Source of the DNA: Blastomussa wellsi
Lineage: Eukaryota; Cnidaria; Anthozoa; Scleractinia; Plerogyridae
NCBI GenBank assembly: GCA_947652115.1
Contig: OX393564.1
Coordinates: 3,448,908-3,512,907, forward strand
Direction of reading: 5' to 3'
Length of the DNA: 64,000 nt
This document shows, piece by piece, positions 22,928 to 36,500 of this stretch (within the stretch, counting starts at the first letter, position 1; every line of letters starts with the position of its first letter). The notes under the pieces are model-generated. The model saw only the letters and a list, made by a program, of their open reading frames with translations. It did no database searches and had not been told where the DNA came from. Both the position numbers and the translations under genes were made by a program.

Positions 22928-23887
22928 CTAGCTGCCTCGCTTCCAACAAATTAAAAGCTGTTTTATCCCACTTCTTATGTCCCGCGACCAGAACGCGTAA
23001 ATGCCAGGATTAATGGCAGGTAAAGTGTAGACAACGTACAGAAATGCGGTGAACACTTTAGGTTGATCACGGACTCCTTCATGAAACTTCCACAAAGTTA
23101 ACGTCAAGAAAAAAGGAAACCAGCTCAGCAAGAAAGCACCCGCTAATGTTACAAGCATTTTTGCAGCCTTAAATTCTCTCTTGAAGTTTGAAATATTATT
23201 TTTCCTACTGTTTGTATCGCTGCCTGAAGTCGAGGCCGACTCTTCGGTGGACGCACCAGGCCTCACTCGGTTAGCGTGATTGCGGGCTATTTGGTATATT
23301 CGGAAATAAATAACTGACATGATTCCGAAAGGAATCCCGAAAATAAAAATCCACTCTGCTGTCATGTAAACTATCTCGTAGGTAACGTGTTTCTTATAGG
23401 ACTCCTCTTCCCCACAAATTACTTTTAGTGGTCTCCATATCAACGGAGGCGAAGCGAGAATGATGGCGCAAATCCATATAACGAAAATGGCAATTAACAC
23501 TCTTGTTTTATTTACCAAGTTTGGATACTGAAGTGGCCGCGTAATGGCGATGTATCGGTTAACAGCAACGCCTGTTTGAGTAAAAACCGAGGCCGACGCA
23601 CAAAGGACACTTGAACCCAGTATTACGTAACACACAAACTCGTGAGGCGATCGCCAGTTCGGGTTTAGTTCCCGAGTCGTGTTCGAAGATGTTTCGATTA
23701 GCATGAAAAGGAAATCGCTGACAGCTAAGTTGGCAATGAACATGTTATCGATTGTATGAAGACGCTTAATGCTGGATATTGTTACGAAGATAAGAATATT
23801 GCCGATAAACGCCAAGATAATGATAATTATGATGTATATGATTTGTATGTACCACGTGATTAATGCACTTTCTGCAGAGGGAGACAT
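22928..23887 (-). CDS. class A (rhodopsin-like) G protein-coupled receptor
   Basis: A complete 319-aa seven-transmembrane receptor encoded by one coding exon. Signature residues by segment: N30 in GN (TM1), LAVSD with D58 (TM2), C86 pairing with C158 of loop 2, N110-R111-Y112 at the end of TM3, a Lys-rich third loop (203-240, Ser/Thr/Gly-rich), SWFPF with P258 (TM6), and N293-P294-G-I-Y297 (TM7). The N-terminus is only about 10 residues with no glycosylation site, and the C-tail is short (ICWKRGS). It would sit in the plasma membrane and couple to heterotrimeric G proteins; the ligand is unknown. Overall it resembles adenosine/melanocortin/biogenic-amine-like orphan receptors of cnidarians, but no subfamily can be fixed. 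A splice acceptor (TTTATTTCAG) 7 nt upstream of the ATG suggests an intron in the 5' UTR. Oddity: NRY in place of the usual DRY. Confidence 0.9.
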   Translation of the reverse strand: MSPSAESALITWYIQIIYIIIIIILAFIGNILIFVTISSIKRLHTIDNMFIANLAVSDFLFMLIETSSNTTRELNPNWRSPHEFVCYVILGSSVLCASASVFTQTGVAVNRYIAITRPLQYPNLVNKTRVLIAIFVIWICAIILASPPLIWRPLKVICGEEESYKKHVTYEIVYMTAEWIFIFGIPFGIMSVIYFRIYQIARNHANRVRPGASTEESASTSGSDTNSRKNNISNFKREFKAAKMLVTLAGAFLLSWFPFFLTLTLWKFHEGVRDQPKVFTAFLYVVYTLPAINPGIYAFWSRDIRSGIKQLLICWKRGS

Positions 23888-24001
23888 TCTGGGACTGAAA
23901 TAAAAACGAAAAGAAATCGATTAATACAAAATTGACTTTATTTAACTAGTATCCTGATGATATAGGAACTATCTTAGAACTGACTACTTGATGTCTTCTG
24001 A

Positions 24002-24170
24002 CATAAGCGTACGGGCAATTTTTTGCCAGAGGGGCTGGGGGGCAGTGGTGAACCATTTGCCCAAAAAATTCTCCCAAGTTGCCTTGCCCGAATTTCCCTT
24101 GTTGTCCAAAAAATCTGAGTTGGGGGGGCTGCAGCACCACCGCCCCCCCCCCCCGGCCCGTACGCCTATG
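24002..24170. mobile_element. MITE with CATAAGCGTACGGGC termini
   Basis: The left end CATAAGCGTACGGGC is mirrored by GCCCGTACGCCTATG at the right. The interior includes GTGAACCATTTGCCC and C/G homopolymers. A diverged relative with the same ends lies at 46106-46325, and part of the interior recurs at 9940-10045. Confidence 0.82.
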
Positions 24171-24591
24171 GCTCCTGGGCAAGATTTCAGTGATCCATTG
24201 GTTTAGAAGTCCAATGTTCTACTGGCCTATTTGTTCAACGGCCACTAGTGGTCAATCGTTCAATTGTTTAAAGATCCCTAGCTCCACTAGCCAGGCGTTT
24301 GTTGGACTAACAAACAGGGCCTCTAAAAGAGGCGCCAACATATAGCTCGACCGCCCAAAATACAAATAATGTCCCAGTCCGGTTGCAATAATCCAATGCC
24401 ATTCCACTATGAATATGACTCAGTGAACCATGGACTCTTTCAGTCACATGGTCTATTGGACCATTGGTCTGTTAGACCAGGTCCAATGGTTTGGTTCTCT
24501 GGAATACCAACCAGACCTTCAGTGGTACAAGCGTCGAGCCGGCCAGAAAATCCAAATTCAGGTTAATCTCGAACAGTTTCTATTGCCATAC
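24171..24591. other. intergenic, nothing recognised
   Basis: Rich in short words such as CCATTGGT/ACCAATGG in both orientations, perhaps an old hairpin repeat. No gene. Confidence 0.35.
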
Positions 24592-24878
24592 CATTCTCGT
24601 CCCCAGAGCCGCTTGTCCCTCTTAGCCGGCTGGGCCTGTGCACGAGGAACAAGTGGCTCTGGGGACACATGATTTGCCTCGCTGGAATCAAACAAAGGGA
24701 GTCCAATCACATCAGCAGTTTTAAAATCCTTTATCATTAGCACGTTTAAAACGGCTGATGTGATTGGACTTCCTTTGTTTGATTTCAGCGAATCAAATCG
24801 TGTGTCCCCAAAGCCACTTGTTCCTCGTGCACAGGCCCAGCCGGCTAAGAGGGACAAGCGCCTCTGGGGACGAGAATG
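24592..24878. mobile_element. foldback element with ~130-bp arms
   Basis: CATTCTCGTCCCCAGAG...CGCTTGTCCCTCTTAGCC at the left is the reverse complement of GGCTAAGAGGGACAAGCG...CTCTGGGGACGAGAATG at the right. The arms continue inward through GTGCACGAGGAACAAGTGGC and a TGTGATTGGACT segment to a small central loop near 24735. The whole element is one giant hairpin, so it creates mirrored spurious frames on both strands. Confidence 0.93.
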
Positions 24879-24908
24879 TTGCCATACATACCATGCCATG
24901 AAATTCCC

Positions 24909-24976
24909 AACCTCGTCCCCAGGGTCTCTCTTGGAGCTCCAGGGGACGGGAAGTAGAGGACCCTGGGAACGAGATT
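24909..24976. mobile_element. short hairpin MITE
   Basis: AACCTCGTCCCCAGGGTCTC and GACCCTGGGAACGAGATT are inverted ends of a 68-bp hairpin of the same family as 16996-17063 and 60100-60137. Confidence 0.8.
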
Positions 24977-26471
24977 GTGAAATGCCATGCCATGCCATCC
25001 TATATATATGTGTTATCAAAGTGGTAAGATGCTAAGCTGAAATGTCACACGAACTAGAAACTACCAGAAAATCAATAGAAACAAATAAAGACAATTAAAT
25101 TTCAAAGTACACAGGCTAGTAATGAATTATTGACGAATGCTCTGACTTCCTTTCTCCTTTTCTTATGACCAAGGTAACCAAAAAGAAAAATTCAAATTGC
25201 TGGACAAGATTTTCTTTCAGTTTTATTCTGACAAGTAATGATGTTGGAATGATCGCTGATGTTTCACGAGCGGCACTGTATTTGTTATTACACCGCAAAC
25301 ACAAAGATAGGACCTACATTTAACCAAATGTTTTTACAGACAATTGTAAACAAACTGAAATGCGGTAATGAATTGGTATTATTATGCAAATTTAACCGAC
25401 GGAAGAGCATTGACAAAAGAGCACATTCGTTTCTAAATGTGAGAGTAAACAAAGACTTTGGTCGAACCCTTGAAAAGGAAACGCATTGCTTCCTTTAACA
25501 CTCGTCAATTTAAAGATTTGTTTCTGAATTAAGGCACTTAAGACTTTTGAAACAGCGAACGTGTGAACAGGTGAACTTCGAAAAACTATCTGTCTTCATT
25601 TAATCTTTAAGTTTCACTTTAAATTATATTTTGGATCATCGGATTTAATTTGCGACGCTCCGCGTGCCGGCCAAGCTGAAACACTTGAGACGATAATAAA
25701 AATTCTTGAAAAGATGACGGAACAGGATTCTTTTTCAAAATATTAATATTATTCTAACAACGGCAGTAATTCTGGTAGGTACTTGGTGTAGTTTTTGATC
25801 ATTCTTCAGCCAGTAAAGTCGACGTGCTAATCAGTAAAGTGCCTGCTTGACAGGCACCTTCCTTACCAACATCGAAGTTTAAACGGCTGGGTTAACTTTT
25901 TGAACACATTTAGGCACATGTTCCTATAGAAATCCCTATAGCTCAATGACGTACCTTCCGTAATTCTTCCCCGTAACTCTGCCAATTCCTTAATTTCATT
26001 AAGACTAAAAGAATTTGCCACTTCACAGGTGATCTCTTTTCATCTATTGATTATCACCTTAAAACAGTTATTCCTCAATACGTCTGTAACCACTACTGCT
26101 ATAAATACAAACCTCGCAAAGCATTCAGTGAAAGTGTTGGCGAAAAACCTCAAAGATCCATCCTAGCTTGCGCGCGCGCAATGAAAGATGTCTCCGGCCA
26201 GGAAACAGACGCCACTACAACTAATCCAGCAGGCGTACCCTGTGGAAAACCATTTTCGTCAATTTTGTTATGTCAATAACTCTCAAAATTGACTTTCTAC
26301 TTTAGTTGAAAAAAAGTCGGTCCCGCGACACAAAAATCGTGACGGCAAACGAACGATCAACACAAACCGAATGGAAAATACAAGATCCTACTTTATCACA
26401 CAATTAACAGCGCGTGGTTCTAATGAGAAGACAATGGAATTCAGTGTACTTTAATTTCTCTATTATGTTAT
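24977..26471. other. intergenic, no gene recognised
   Basis: AT-rich non-coding DNA with short undistinctive frames only. Confidence 0.4.
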
Positions 26472-26644
26472 AGAGTGTTTTCGCTCACGTGACTAGCATC
26501 CATGTTGTTTTACTGAAACAAGGAAGAATTTGCATGAAAATAGAGTTCAATCCCCGAAAGACTCGTTCACTCCTCCAACATGGCTGCACTTTCTTTGTTG
26601 TACTCCTCCAACATGGCCGCCGTGACGTCACGCGAACACACTCT
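26472..26644. mobile_element. MITE with AGAGTGTTTTCGCTCACGTG termini
   Basis: The left end AGAGTGTTTTCGCTCACGTG is mirrored by CGTGACGTCACGCGAACACACTCT-type sequence at the right, flanked by TA on both sides. The interior repeats CTCCAACATGGC twice. 173 bp. Confidence 0.85.
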
Positions 26645-29600
26645 ATATGCCCGATATTCAATAAAGGCCATTCTTTTTGTTACTTACATTACTTGGTTTG
26701 CTGGCTTTCTTTGTTTCTTTTGTTGAACACTGGTTAATGAAAATGATGACTAAAATAAGTTTTCTTTCAAAATATGCAGCTCGAAGGAAACAATTCTGTA
26801 AATTTCAAAGATAAAATCGGATCATTTCCAGCGAGAACAAGTTAAGGTGTAATTGTTCTAAGTAACTGCACATGCTCGGAAATATCAGTATTTGTATATT
26901 ATATAAAAAGTAGATTATAGTTACACTTGAAGAAGGCTTTTTGCATAAATTGATGGGGTGATATCATTTCAGCTGACAGCAGTTTAGCTAGGAGAGCTTG
27001 CGTTCAAACGTTATTGATGCAACTGCAAACAAATCAAAGGGAACCATCGTTTTCAATTACTTAAGACCGGAAAACGAACCACCGCGTTTTGCCATCATGT
27101 AGTAACAAATTAAAGTGGATAAGAATAAAAAAGAAGGTTCGCATAAGGCCCAAGTGTCCTAAATGACATGAAAACAGATCGGTCTGGCAGAAAAGTAACG
27201 AAAAACAGTCAATGCCAAATGATAACTGATCTTGATGTAACACTAAATTAATTCAATCTCCTAACTAGGGTTAAAGAGCTACCGAAGGAAATCAGCAAAG
27301 AGGATTTGAGATTCTGAGCATGTTCACGATTAACACTGAGAAGTGACTGACCTTCTTGCTGAAGTATATTGAAATATCGCAATGCAAGCTCAGGAAATGG
27401 ATTATATGTTATTTGCTCCGACGCGCGGTCCTTGTCAGGAAGTATTTACTCATTATTCATTACCAGATTAAAAGCCTTGATAACATGTTTCTTTCGGAAG
27501 AGCCTTCACGGGTAAACATTTTAGCCTAATGTCCCACTTGGTGTGGTGCTGTCATGCATTAGCATATTATATTTTTTAATGTGTATTTTTCTGCGAATTG
27601 TACATGTTTTCTTTCTCCATAGAAAGTTGATTACTGGTTTAATAATGTCAACACATAGCTCGGTTCGTTCATAACCTCAACAAAGATATAATATATACTC
27701 GCTTTGAAAAGTGACTCCGAGTTTTTCTAGTTCAACAACTAAGAGCTTTCGCGGTTTTATTAATGGGTGTTATATATATCTTTATTTTCCACACCTGCTG
27801 TGTCTGTAGTCTGAATTGATTTGCCGTCTGAGCCTTTCTGGAGCGCGCTTAACTAAATTACCACAGACTTGATTCATCAGAATTCTCCCTTTTTCCTGTT
27901 CGACGTCCGTAGTAGTTCGGCTTCATATATTTGAAATCAATATTTTATTTTTAGGTTCTATTGAAATCATGATTTCAATGCATGATATATCCGGATACAA
28001 ATTGCTTCATACCTTGTTAAGTTGCTGGCCTTGGTTGCATCCATGGCCGCTATTCATTTTCGTTTTGTGCACTTTAAGTACTCCAGGTATCCTAGTATCC
28101 GGAAGGAACGTGGATACATTAACAATTTTCTTATAAGGTTATAGGCGTTATTAAAAAGCTACGCACCATTTTTTTATTTTGCAATAACTGTCAAATTTCT
28201 CGTGCGCGCATTGGCTAAATAAATCACTGTTCACTATGGGACAGACAGATATAAATTAGGCCATGAGGCCTTGTCAGCTTTTAATCCATTATAGTTTGTT
28301 ATTTTAAACGCAAAATACAAAGCTTTTTGGACGACGGTTTATGACGCAATTCAATATCATTGAAAGGGCTGACACATAGCAAACTAATTACTTCAATTAT
28401 TTGTTCAGCATACACCGAAACAAAGAGGCTAAGATTTCCCCGTGCCGTGACTTCAACTGGTTGTCTTCTACTGTCTGTACGATATATCTTTTAGAAACAC
28501 ACGCGCGTTTTTTTTTGCCTGAGTCATGCGAGAAAAAAGTTAAAAAGGCATTGTTTGTGGCGGAAAATGACAACCAACTTGCTTCTCACCTTGATGAAAA
28601 GGAAATAAAGTTTATCTCAGGCTTCTCCGCCCCTGCAGAGGTCTGAAAACACCAACAGTAATTCCTCACTGCTCTAAAATAAAGGGCTTTTCTTTCTGTT
28701 GGAACGAGGAAGACAACTTGGTTTTGGCATAGATACCCATTGGTGTGAGAGAGGAAATTAAGTTTCCGAGAATTAAAACAACAAAATTTTCAGTAAACCA
28801 TTTTAAACCACCAATGTGCGGCCAACAAAAAGATCAGCAAGCAACTGTCATGCAAATTTATAGAAAATTCTACCCTCTACTCTTGACCTGTCGACTTGGG
28901 TCACACTGATCATTTTGACTCATAAATAATCGAAAAAGGACCGCTTGTATATCGCTGGCAGTTCAGTAGTTCAGAGTCGTGTTTCAGAAAAGTCAAAGTA
29001 TAATGGTTTGCCGTTTTGTGCTGGGTCCTTGGGATCGGCCGGGAGAAGCAAAATTTCTTCGTCCGTCTTACGTTTAATAGTCGTAAAATCTGAGTTCAGT
29101 ACACGGAAATGTATCTGATCGCTTTCACTTTAGCCATATATCTAAGGCTGCCTTGTTTTTCATCGATAATTTATTTCGATACAGATATGAAGTCTTTTGA
29201 GAGATACCGTGCTTTCTTCTATTTAATTACTAACATTAAAATAGCAATAATAGAGTCTACGTGGTTGCAAAACGTAACAGCAAACAAGCCATGTTCTGAA
29301 TTGTGTATGTCATCCCGTCACTGCTCTCATAAGATGTAGCATTGCACTTTTCGCCGATTTACCGTTAGACAATACGAAGACATTTGATTTAAAGTAACCT
29401 TGAGCTCATGCGCTCCTTTTTAAAAGTGTTTTAAAGTTATTGATTAAATAAAAAACCAAGATTTAAAATCCAAAGGGAAAGCCTTCCTCCTTCAGCGGAG
29501 TCACCAGTTGACCTCATGCAGTTTCTTGTATATATCGCGTCAGCACCACAAAACGATCCACTGTCTGCTCGACGAATATCGAACTTACATCTCAGAGCAG

Positions 29601-30508
29601 ACTGGCTTCGATGAGAATATTTAATCAATAAAGGCCGAGCGAAAAATAGCGTTCTTTCAACAGAGAACCATTCTACGATTTCATGACGCATCGTTACTTT
29701 TTCCTTACTCTGATCCCCTTTATCTCTTGACTTTGCAAAGCTTGCAACAACATGCAAGAAACCGCACGAAACAGTGCTTGCAATTTTGAGGGTTTCGTTC
29801 CATTCACGACTGCCTGCCGTGTGTCAGAGTCGGCATAAAAAAAACTGTATGCATAATTAAGTATGGGAATGTACGTAAATCGTGCTAGAAGCCAATGAGT
29901 AATATATTGGGAACAGAGAAAAATGTGTGAACAAGCGTGTTTACATATGGATTGTATGTGCGTAACGTCTCGATATGATCATTATTCAGGCGCATCTAAA
30001 GATTCACATGAATTCATTATCATTGTACTCTTTACCTTTTTTACTGCAGAAAATGAGAATGTTTTTTCCTGAAGAATGTGATCGAGTTGTTTTGCCCGGA
30101 AGTTGCTGAGTCACGCATCTTTTGAAGTCCGCTTCACTCATTTGGTACAGCGGTTCTACAAATAAAAGACCACCGTCATTTCCATCCCCAGCCCTCTCTC
30201 GCAAAAAAGGTGGAAAACAATGATGTAATTAAATCGATTATTCCTGTACAGGGTCGCATACAGAATCAATGATGGATGTCAATCTTTATTCAAAATTTTT
30301 TATTGATTGACATTCAATGCATTCGATCAAGTACACAATTGTTCTATTGACCAATCAGTGACATCGTAGCAAGAGCTTCAAGAGGCAACCATCGTTTCTT
30401 TTCAAAGGGCTTATTCTCATCCGTTACAGTAACATCTCGGTTCACGTCTAAGTCCCGTGATCCTCTCGTGTCCACATGCTCTTAGTCCTGCATGACATTC
30501 TGTCATTC
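26645..30508. other. intergenic, no gene recognised
   Basis: Nearly 3.9 kb up to the minisatellite. Open frames here (28401-28646, 29109-29339, 29437-29757 and others) are short, AT-rich and like nothing I know. Splice-linked short exons cannot be ruled out by eye. Confidence 0.4.
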
Positions 30509-33500
30509 TTGTCCATAATTTGGGTATAGGAAACCATGGTTATCTTGGCCATAATTTGGGTATAGGTAACCATGGTTATCTTGGCCATAATTTGCGTATA
30601 GGTAACCATGGTTATCTTGTCCATAATTTGCGTATAGGTAACCATGGTTATCTTGGCCATAATTTGGGTATAGGTAACCATGGTTATCTTGTCCATAATT
30701 TGCGTATAGGAAACCATGGTTATCTTGGCCATAATTTGGGTTTAGGTAATCATGGTTATCTTGGCCATAATTTGCGTATAGGCAACCATGGTTATCTTGT
30801 CCATAATTTGCGTATAGGTAACCATGGTTATCTTGGCCATAATTTGGGTATAGGAAACCATGGTTATCTTGTCCATAATTTGGGTATAGGTAACCATGGT
30901 TATCTTGGCCATAATTTGGGTATAGGTAACCATGGTTATCTTGGCCATAATTTGGGTTTAGGTAACCATGGTTATCTTGGCCAAAATTTGGGTATAGGTA
31001 ACCATGGTTATCTTGGCCATAATTTGGGTTTAGGTAACCATGGTTATCTTGGCCATAATTTGGGTATAGGTAACCATGGTTATCTTGGCCATAATTTGGG
31101 TATAGGTAACCATGGTTATCTTGTCCATAATTTGGGTATAGGTAACCATGGTTATCTTGGCCATAATTTGGGTAAAGGTAACCATGGTTATCTTGGCCAT
31201 AATTTGGGTATAGGTAATCATGGTTATCTTGGCCATAATTTGGGTATAGGAAACCATGGTTATCTTGTCCATAATTTGGGTATAGGTAACCATGGTTATC
31301 TTGTCCATAATTTGGGTTTAGGTAACCATGGTTATCTTGTCCATAATTTGGGTTTAGGTAACCATGGTTATCTTGTCCATAATTTGGGTTTAGGTAACCA
31401 TGGTTATCTTGGCCATAATTTGGGTATAGGTAACCATGGTTATCTTGGCCATAATTTGGGTATAGGTAACCATGGTTATCTTGGCCATAATTTGCGTATA
31501 GGTAACCATGGTTATCTTGTCCATAATTTGGGTATAGGTAACCATGGTTATCCTGGCCATAATTTGGGTATAGGTAACCATGGTTATCTTGGCCATAATT
31601 TGGGTATAGGTAACCATGGTTATCTTGTCCATAATTTGGGTATAGGTAACCATGGTTATCTTGGCCATAATTTGGGTATAGGTAACCATGGTTATCTTGT
31701 CCATAATTTGGGTATAGGTAACCATGGTTATCTTGGCCATAATTTGGGTTTAGGTAACCATGGTTATCTTGTCCATAATTTGGGTATAGGTAACCATGGT
31801 TATCTTGGCCATAATTTGGGTATAGGTAACCATGGTTAACTTGGCCATAATTTGGGTCTTGTCCATAATTTGCGTATAGGTAACCATGGTTATCTTGGCC
31901 ATAATTTGGGTATAGGTAACCATGGTTATCTTGTCCATAATTTGGGTATAGGTAACCATGGTTATCTTGGCCATAATTTTGGTATAGGTAACCATGGTTG
32001 TCTTGTCCATAATTTGCGTATAGGTAACCATGGTTATCTTGGCCATAATTTGGGTATAGGTAACCATGGTTATCTTGGCCATAATTTGGGTTTAGGTAAC
32101 CATGGTTATCTTGGCCATAATTTGGGTATAGGTAACCATGGTTATCCTGGCTATAATTTGGGTATAGGTAACCATGGTTATCTTGGCCATAATTTGGGTA
32201 TAGGTAACGATGGTTATCTTGGCCATAATTTGGGTAAAGGTAACCATGGTTATCTTGGCCATAATTTGGGTATAGGTAATCATGGTTATTTTGGCCATAA
32301 TTTGGGTTTAGGTAACCATGGTTATCTTGTCCATAATTTGAGTATAGGTAACCATGGTTATCTTGTCCATAATTTGGGTATAGGTAACCATGGTTATCTT
32401 GTCCATAATTTGAGTATAGGTAACCATGGTTATCTTGTCCATAATTTGGGTATAGGTAACCATGGTTATCTTGGCCATAATTTGGGTATAGGTAACCATG
32501 GTTATCTTCTCCATAATTTGGGTATAGGTAACCATGGTTATCTTGGCCATAATTTGGGTTTAGGTAACCATGGTTATCTTGTCCATAATTTGGGTATAGG
32601 TAACCATGGTTATCTTGGCCATAATTTGGGTATAGGTAACCATGGTTGTCTTGTCCATAATTTGCGTATAGGTAACCATGGTTATCTTGGCCATAATTTT
32701 GGTATAGGTAACCATGGTTATCTTGTCCATAATTTGGGTATAGGTAACCATGGTTATCTTGGCCATAATTTTGGTATAGGTAACCATGGTTGTCTTGTCC
32801 ATAATTTGCGTATAGGTAACCATGGTTATCTTGGCCATAATTTGGGTATAGGTAACCATGGTTATCTTGGCCATAATTTGGGTTTAGGTAACCATGGTTA
32901 TCTTGTCCATAATTTTGGTATAGGTAGCCATGGTTATCTTGTCCATAATTTGGGTATAGGTAATCATGGTTGTCTTGGCCATAATTTGGTAATAGGTAAC
33001 CATGGTTATCTTGGCCATAATTTGGGTTTAGGTAACCATGGTTATCTTGTCCATAATTTGGGTATAGGTAACCATGGTTATCTTGGCCATAATTTGGTTA
33101 AAGGTAACCATGGTTATCTTGTCCATAATTTGCGTATAGGTAATCATGGTTATCTTGTTCATAATTTGGATTTAGGTAACCATGGTTATCTTGGCCATAT
33201 TTTGGGTATAGGCAACCATGGTTATCTTGGCCATAATTTGGGTATAGGTAACCATGGTTATCTTGTCCATAATTTGGGTATAGGTAACCATGGTTATCTT
33301 GGCCATAATTTGGGTTTAGGTAACCATGGTTATCTTGGCCATAATTTGGGTGTAGGTAACCATGGTTATCCTGGCTATAATTTGGGTATAGGTAACCATG
33401 GTTATCTTGGCCATAATTTGGGTATAGGTAACCATGGTTATCTTGGCCATAATTTGGGTAAAGGTAACCATGGTTATCTTGGCCATAATTTGGGTATAGG

Positions 33501-36500
33501 TAATCATGGTTATTTTGGCCATAATTTGGGTATAGGAAACCATGGTTATCTTGTCCATAATTTGGGTATAGGAAACCATGGTTATCTTGTCCATAATTTG
33601 GGTATAGGTAACCATGGTTATCTTGTCCATGATTTGGGTTGAGGTAACCATGGTTATCTTGTCCATAATTTGGGTATAGGTAACAATGGTTATCTTGTCC
33701 ATAATTTGGGTTTAGGTAACCATGGTTATCTTGGCCATAATTTGGGTATAGGAAACCATGGTTATCTTGTCCATAATTTGGGTATAGGTAACCATGGTTA
33801 TCTTGTCCATAATTTGGGTATAGGTAACCATGGTTATCTTGTCCATAATTTGGGTTTAGGTAACCATGGTTATCTTGTCCATAATTTGGGTATAGGTAAC
33901 CATGGTTATCTTGGCCATAATTTGGGTTTAGGTAACCATGGTTATCTTGTCCATAATTTGGGTATAGGTAACCATGGTTATCTTGGCCATAATTTGCGTA
34001 TAGGTAACCATGGTTATCTTGTCCATAATTTGGGTATAGGTAACCATGGTTATCCTGGCGATAATTTGGGTATAGGTAACAAAGGTTATCTTGGCCATAA
34101 TTTGGGTATAGGTAACCATGGTTATCTTGTCCATAATTTGGGTATAGGTAACCATGGTTATCTTGGCTATAATTTGAATATAGGTAACCAGGGTTATCTT
34201 GGCCGTAATTTGGGTATAGGTAACCATGGTTATCTTGTCCATAATTTGGGTATAGGTAACCATGGTTATCTTGGCCATAATTTGGGTTTAGGTAACCATG
34301 GTTACCTTGTCCATAATTTGCGTATAGGTAACCATGGTTATCTTGGCCATAATTTGGGTATAGGTAACCATGGTTATCTTGGCCATAATTTGGGTATAGG
34401 TAATCATGGTTATCTTGGCCATAATTTGGGTTTAGGTAACCATGGTTATCTTGTCCATGATTTGAGTATAGGTAACCATGGTTATCTTGTCCATAATTTG
34501 GGTATAGGTAACCATGGTTATCTTGTCCATAATTTGGGTATAGGTAACCATGGTTATCTTGTCCATAATTTGGGTATAGGAAACAATGGTTATCTTGGCC
34601 ATAATTTGGGTATAGGTAACCATAGTTATCTTGTCCATAATTTGGGTATAGGTAACCATGGTTATCTTGGCCATAATTTGGGTTTAAATAACCATGGTTA
34701 TCTTGTCCATAATTTGGGTATAGGTAACCATGGTGATCTTGGCCATAATTTGGGTATAGGTAACCATGGTTGTCTTGTCCATAATTTGCGTATAGGTAAC
34801 CATGGTTATCTTGGCCATAATTTGGGTATAGGTAACCATGGTTATCTTGGCCATAATTTGGGTGTAGGTAATCATGGTTATCTTGTCCATAATTTTGGTA
34901 TAGGTAACCATGGTTATCTTGTCCATAATTTGGGTATAGGTAATCATGGTTGTCTTGGCCATAATTTGGGAATAGGTAACCATGGTTATCTTGGCCATAA
35001 TTTGGGTTTAGGTAACCATGGTTATCTTGTCCATAATTTGGGTATAGGTAACCATGGTTATCTTGGCCATAATTTGGTTAAAGGTAACCATGGTTATCTT
35101 GTCCATAATTTGCGTATAGGTAATCATGGTTATCTTGTCCATAATTTGGATTTAGGTAACCATGGTTATCTTGGCCATAATTAGGGTATAGGTAACCATG
35201 GTTATCTTGGCCATAATTTGGGTATAGGTAACCATGGTTATCTTGTCCATAATTTGAGTATAGGTAACCATGGTTATCTTGGCCATAATTTGGGTTTAGG
35301 TAACCATGGTTATCTTGGCCATAATTTGGGTATAGGTAACCATGGTTATCTTGGCCATAATTTGGGTATAGGTAACCATGGTTATCTTGTCCATAATTTG
35401 GGTATAGGTAATCATGGTTATCTTGTCCATAATTTGGGTATAGGTAACAATGGTTATCTTGGCCATAATTTGGGTATAGGTAACCATGGTTATCTTGTCC
35501 ATAATTTGGGTATAGGTAACCATGGTTATCTTGGCCATAATTTGGGTATAGGTAATCATGGTTATCTTGTCCATAATTTGGGTATAGGTAACCATGGTTA
35601 TCTTGGCCATAATTTGGGTATAGGTAATCATGGTTATTTTGTCCATAATTTGGGTATAGGTAACCATGGTTATCCTGGCCATAATTTGGGTTTAGGTAAC
35701 CATGGTTATCTTGTCCATAATTTGGGTATAGGTAACCATGGTTATCTTGGCCATAATTTGGGAATAGGTAACCATGGTTATCCTGGCCATAATTAGGGTA
35801 TAGGTAACCATGGTTATCTTGGCCATAATTTGGGTATAGGTAATCATGGTTATCTTGTCCATAATTTGGGTATAGGTAACCATGGTTATCCTGGCCATAA
35901 TTTGGGTTTAGGTAACCATGGTTATCTTGTCCATAATTTGGGTATAGGTACCCATTGTTATCTTGGCCATAATTTGGGTATAGGTAACCATGGTTATCCT
36001 GGCCATAATTTGGTTAAAGGTAACCATGGTTATCTTGTCCATAATTTGGGTATAGTTAACCAAGGTTATCCTGGCCATAATTTGGGTATAGGTAACAATG
36101 GTTATCTTGGCCATAATTTGGGTATAGGTAACCATGGTTATCTTGTCCATAATTTGGGTATTGGTAACCATGGTTATCTTGTCCATAATTTGGGTATAGG
36201 TAACCATGGTTATCTTGGCCATAATTTGGGTATAGGTAACCATGGTTATCTTCTCCATAATTTGTGTATAGGTAACCATGGTTAACCTGGCGATAATTTG
36301 GGTATAGGTAACCATGGTTATCCTGGCCATAATTTGGGTATAGGTAACCATGGTTATCTTGGCCATAATTTGGGTATAGGTAATCATGGTTATCTTGGCC
36401 ATAATTTGGGTATAGGTAACCATGGTTTTCTTGTCCATAATTTGGGTATAGGTAACCATGGTTATCCTGACTATAATTTGGGTATAGGTAACCATGGTTA

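Noticed and set aside
17151..23887. Functional pairing of the RTP-like gene with the nearby GPCR
   Set aside because: They are on opposite strands about 2.8 kb apart, separated by several repeats; proximity alone is not evidence of a chaperone-client pair.
24558..25035. Open frames on both strands around 24.6-25.0 kb
   Set aside because: Mirror-image translations of a palindromic foldback element.
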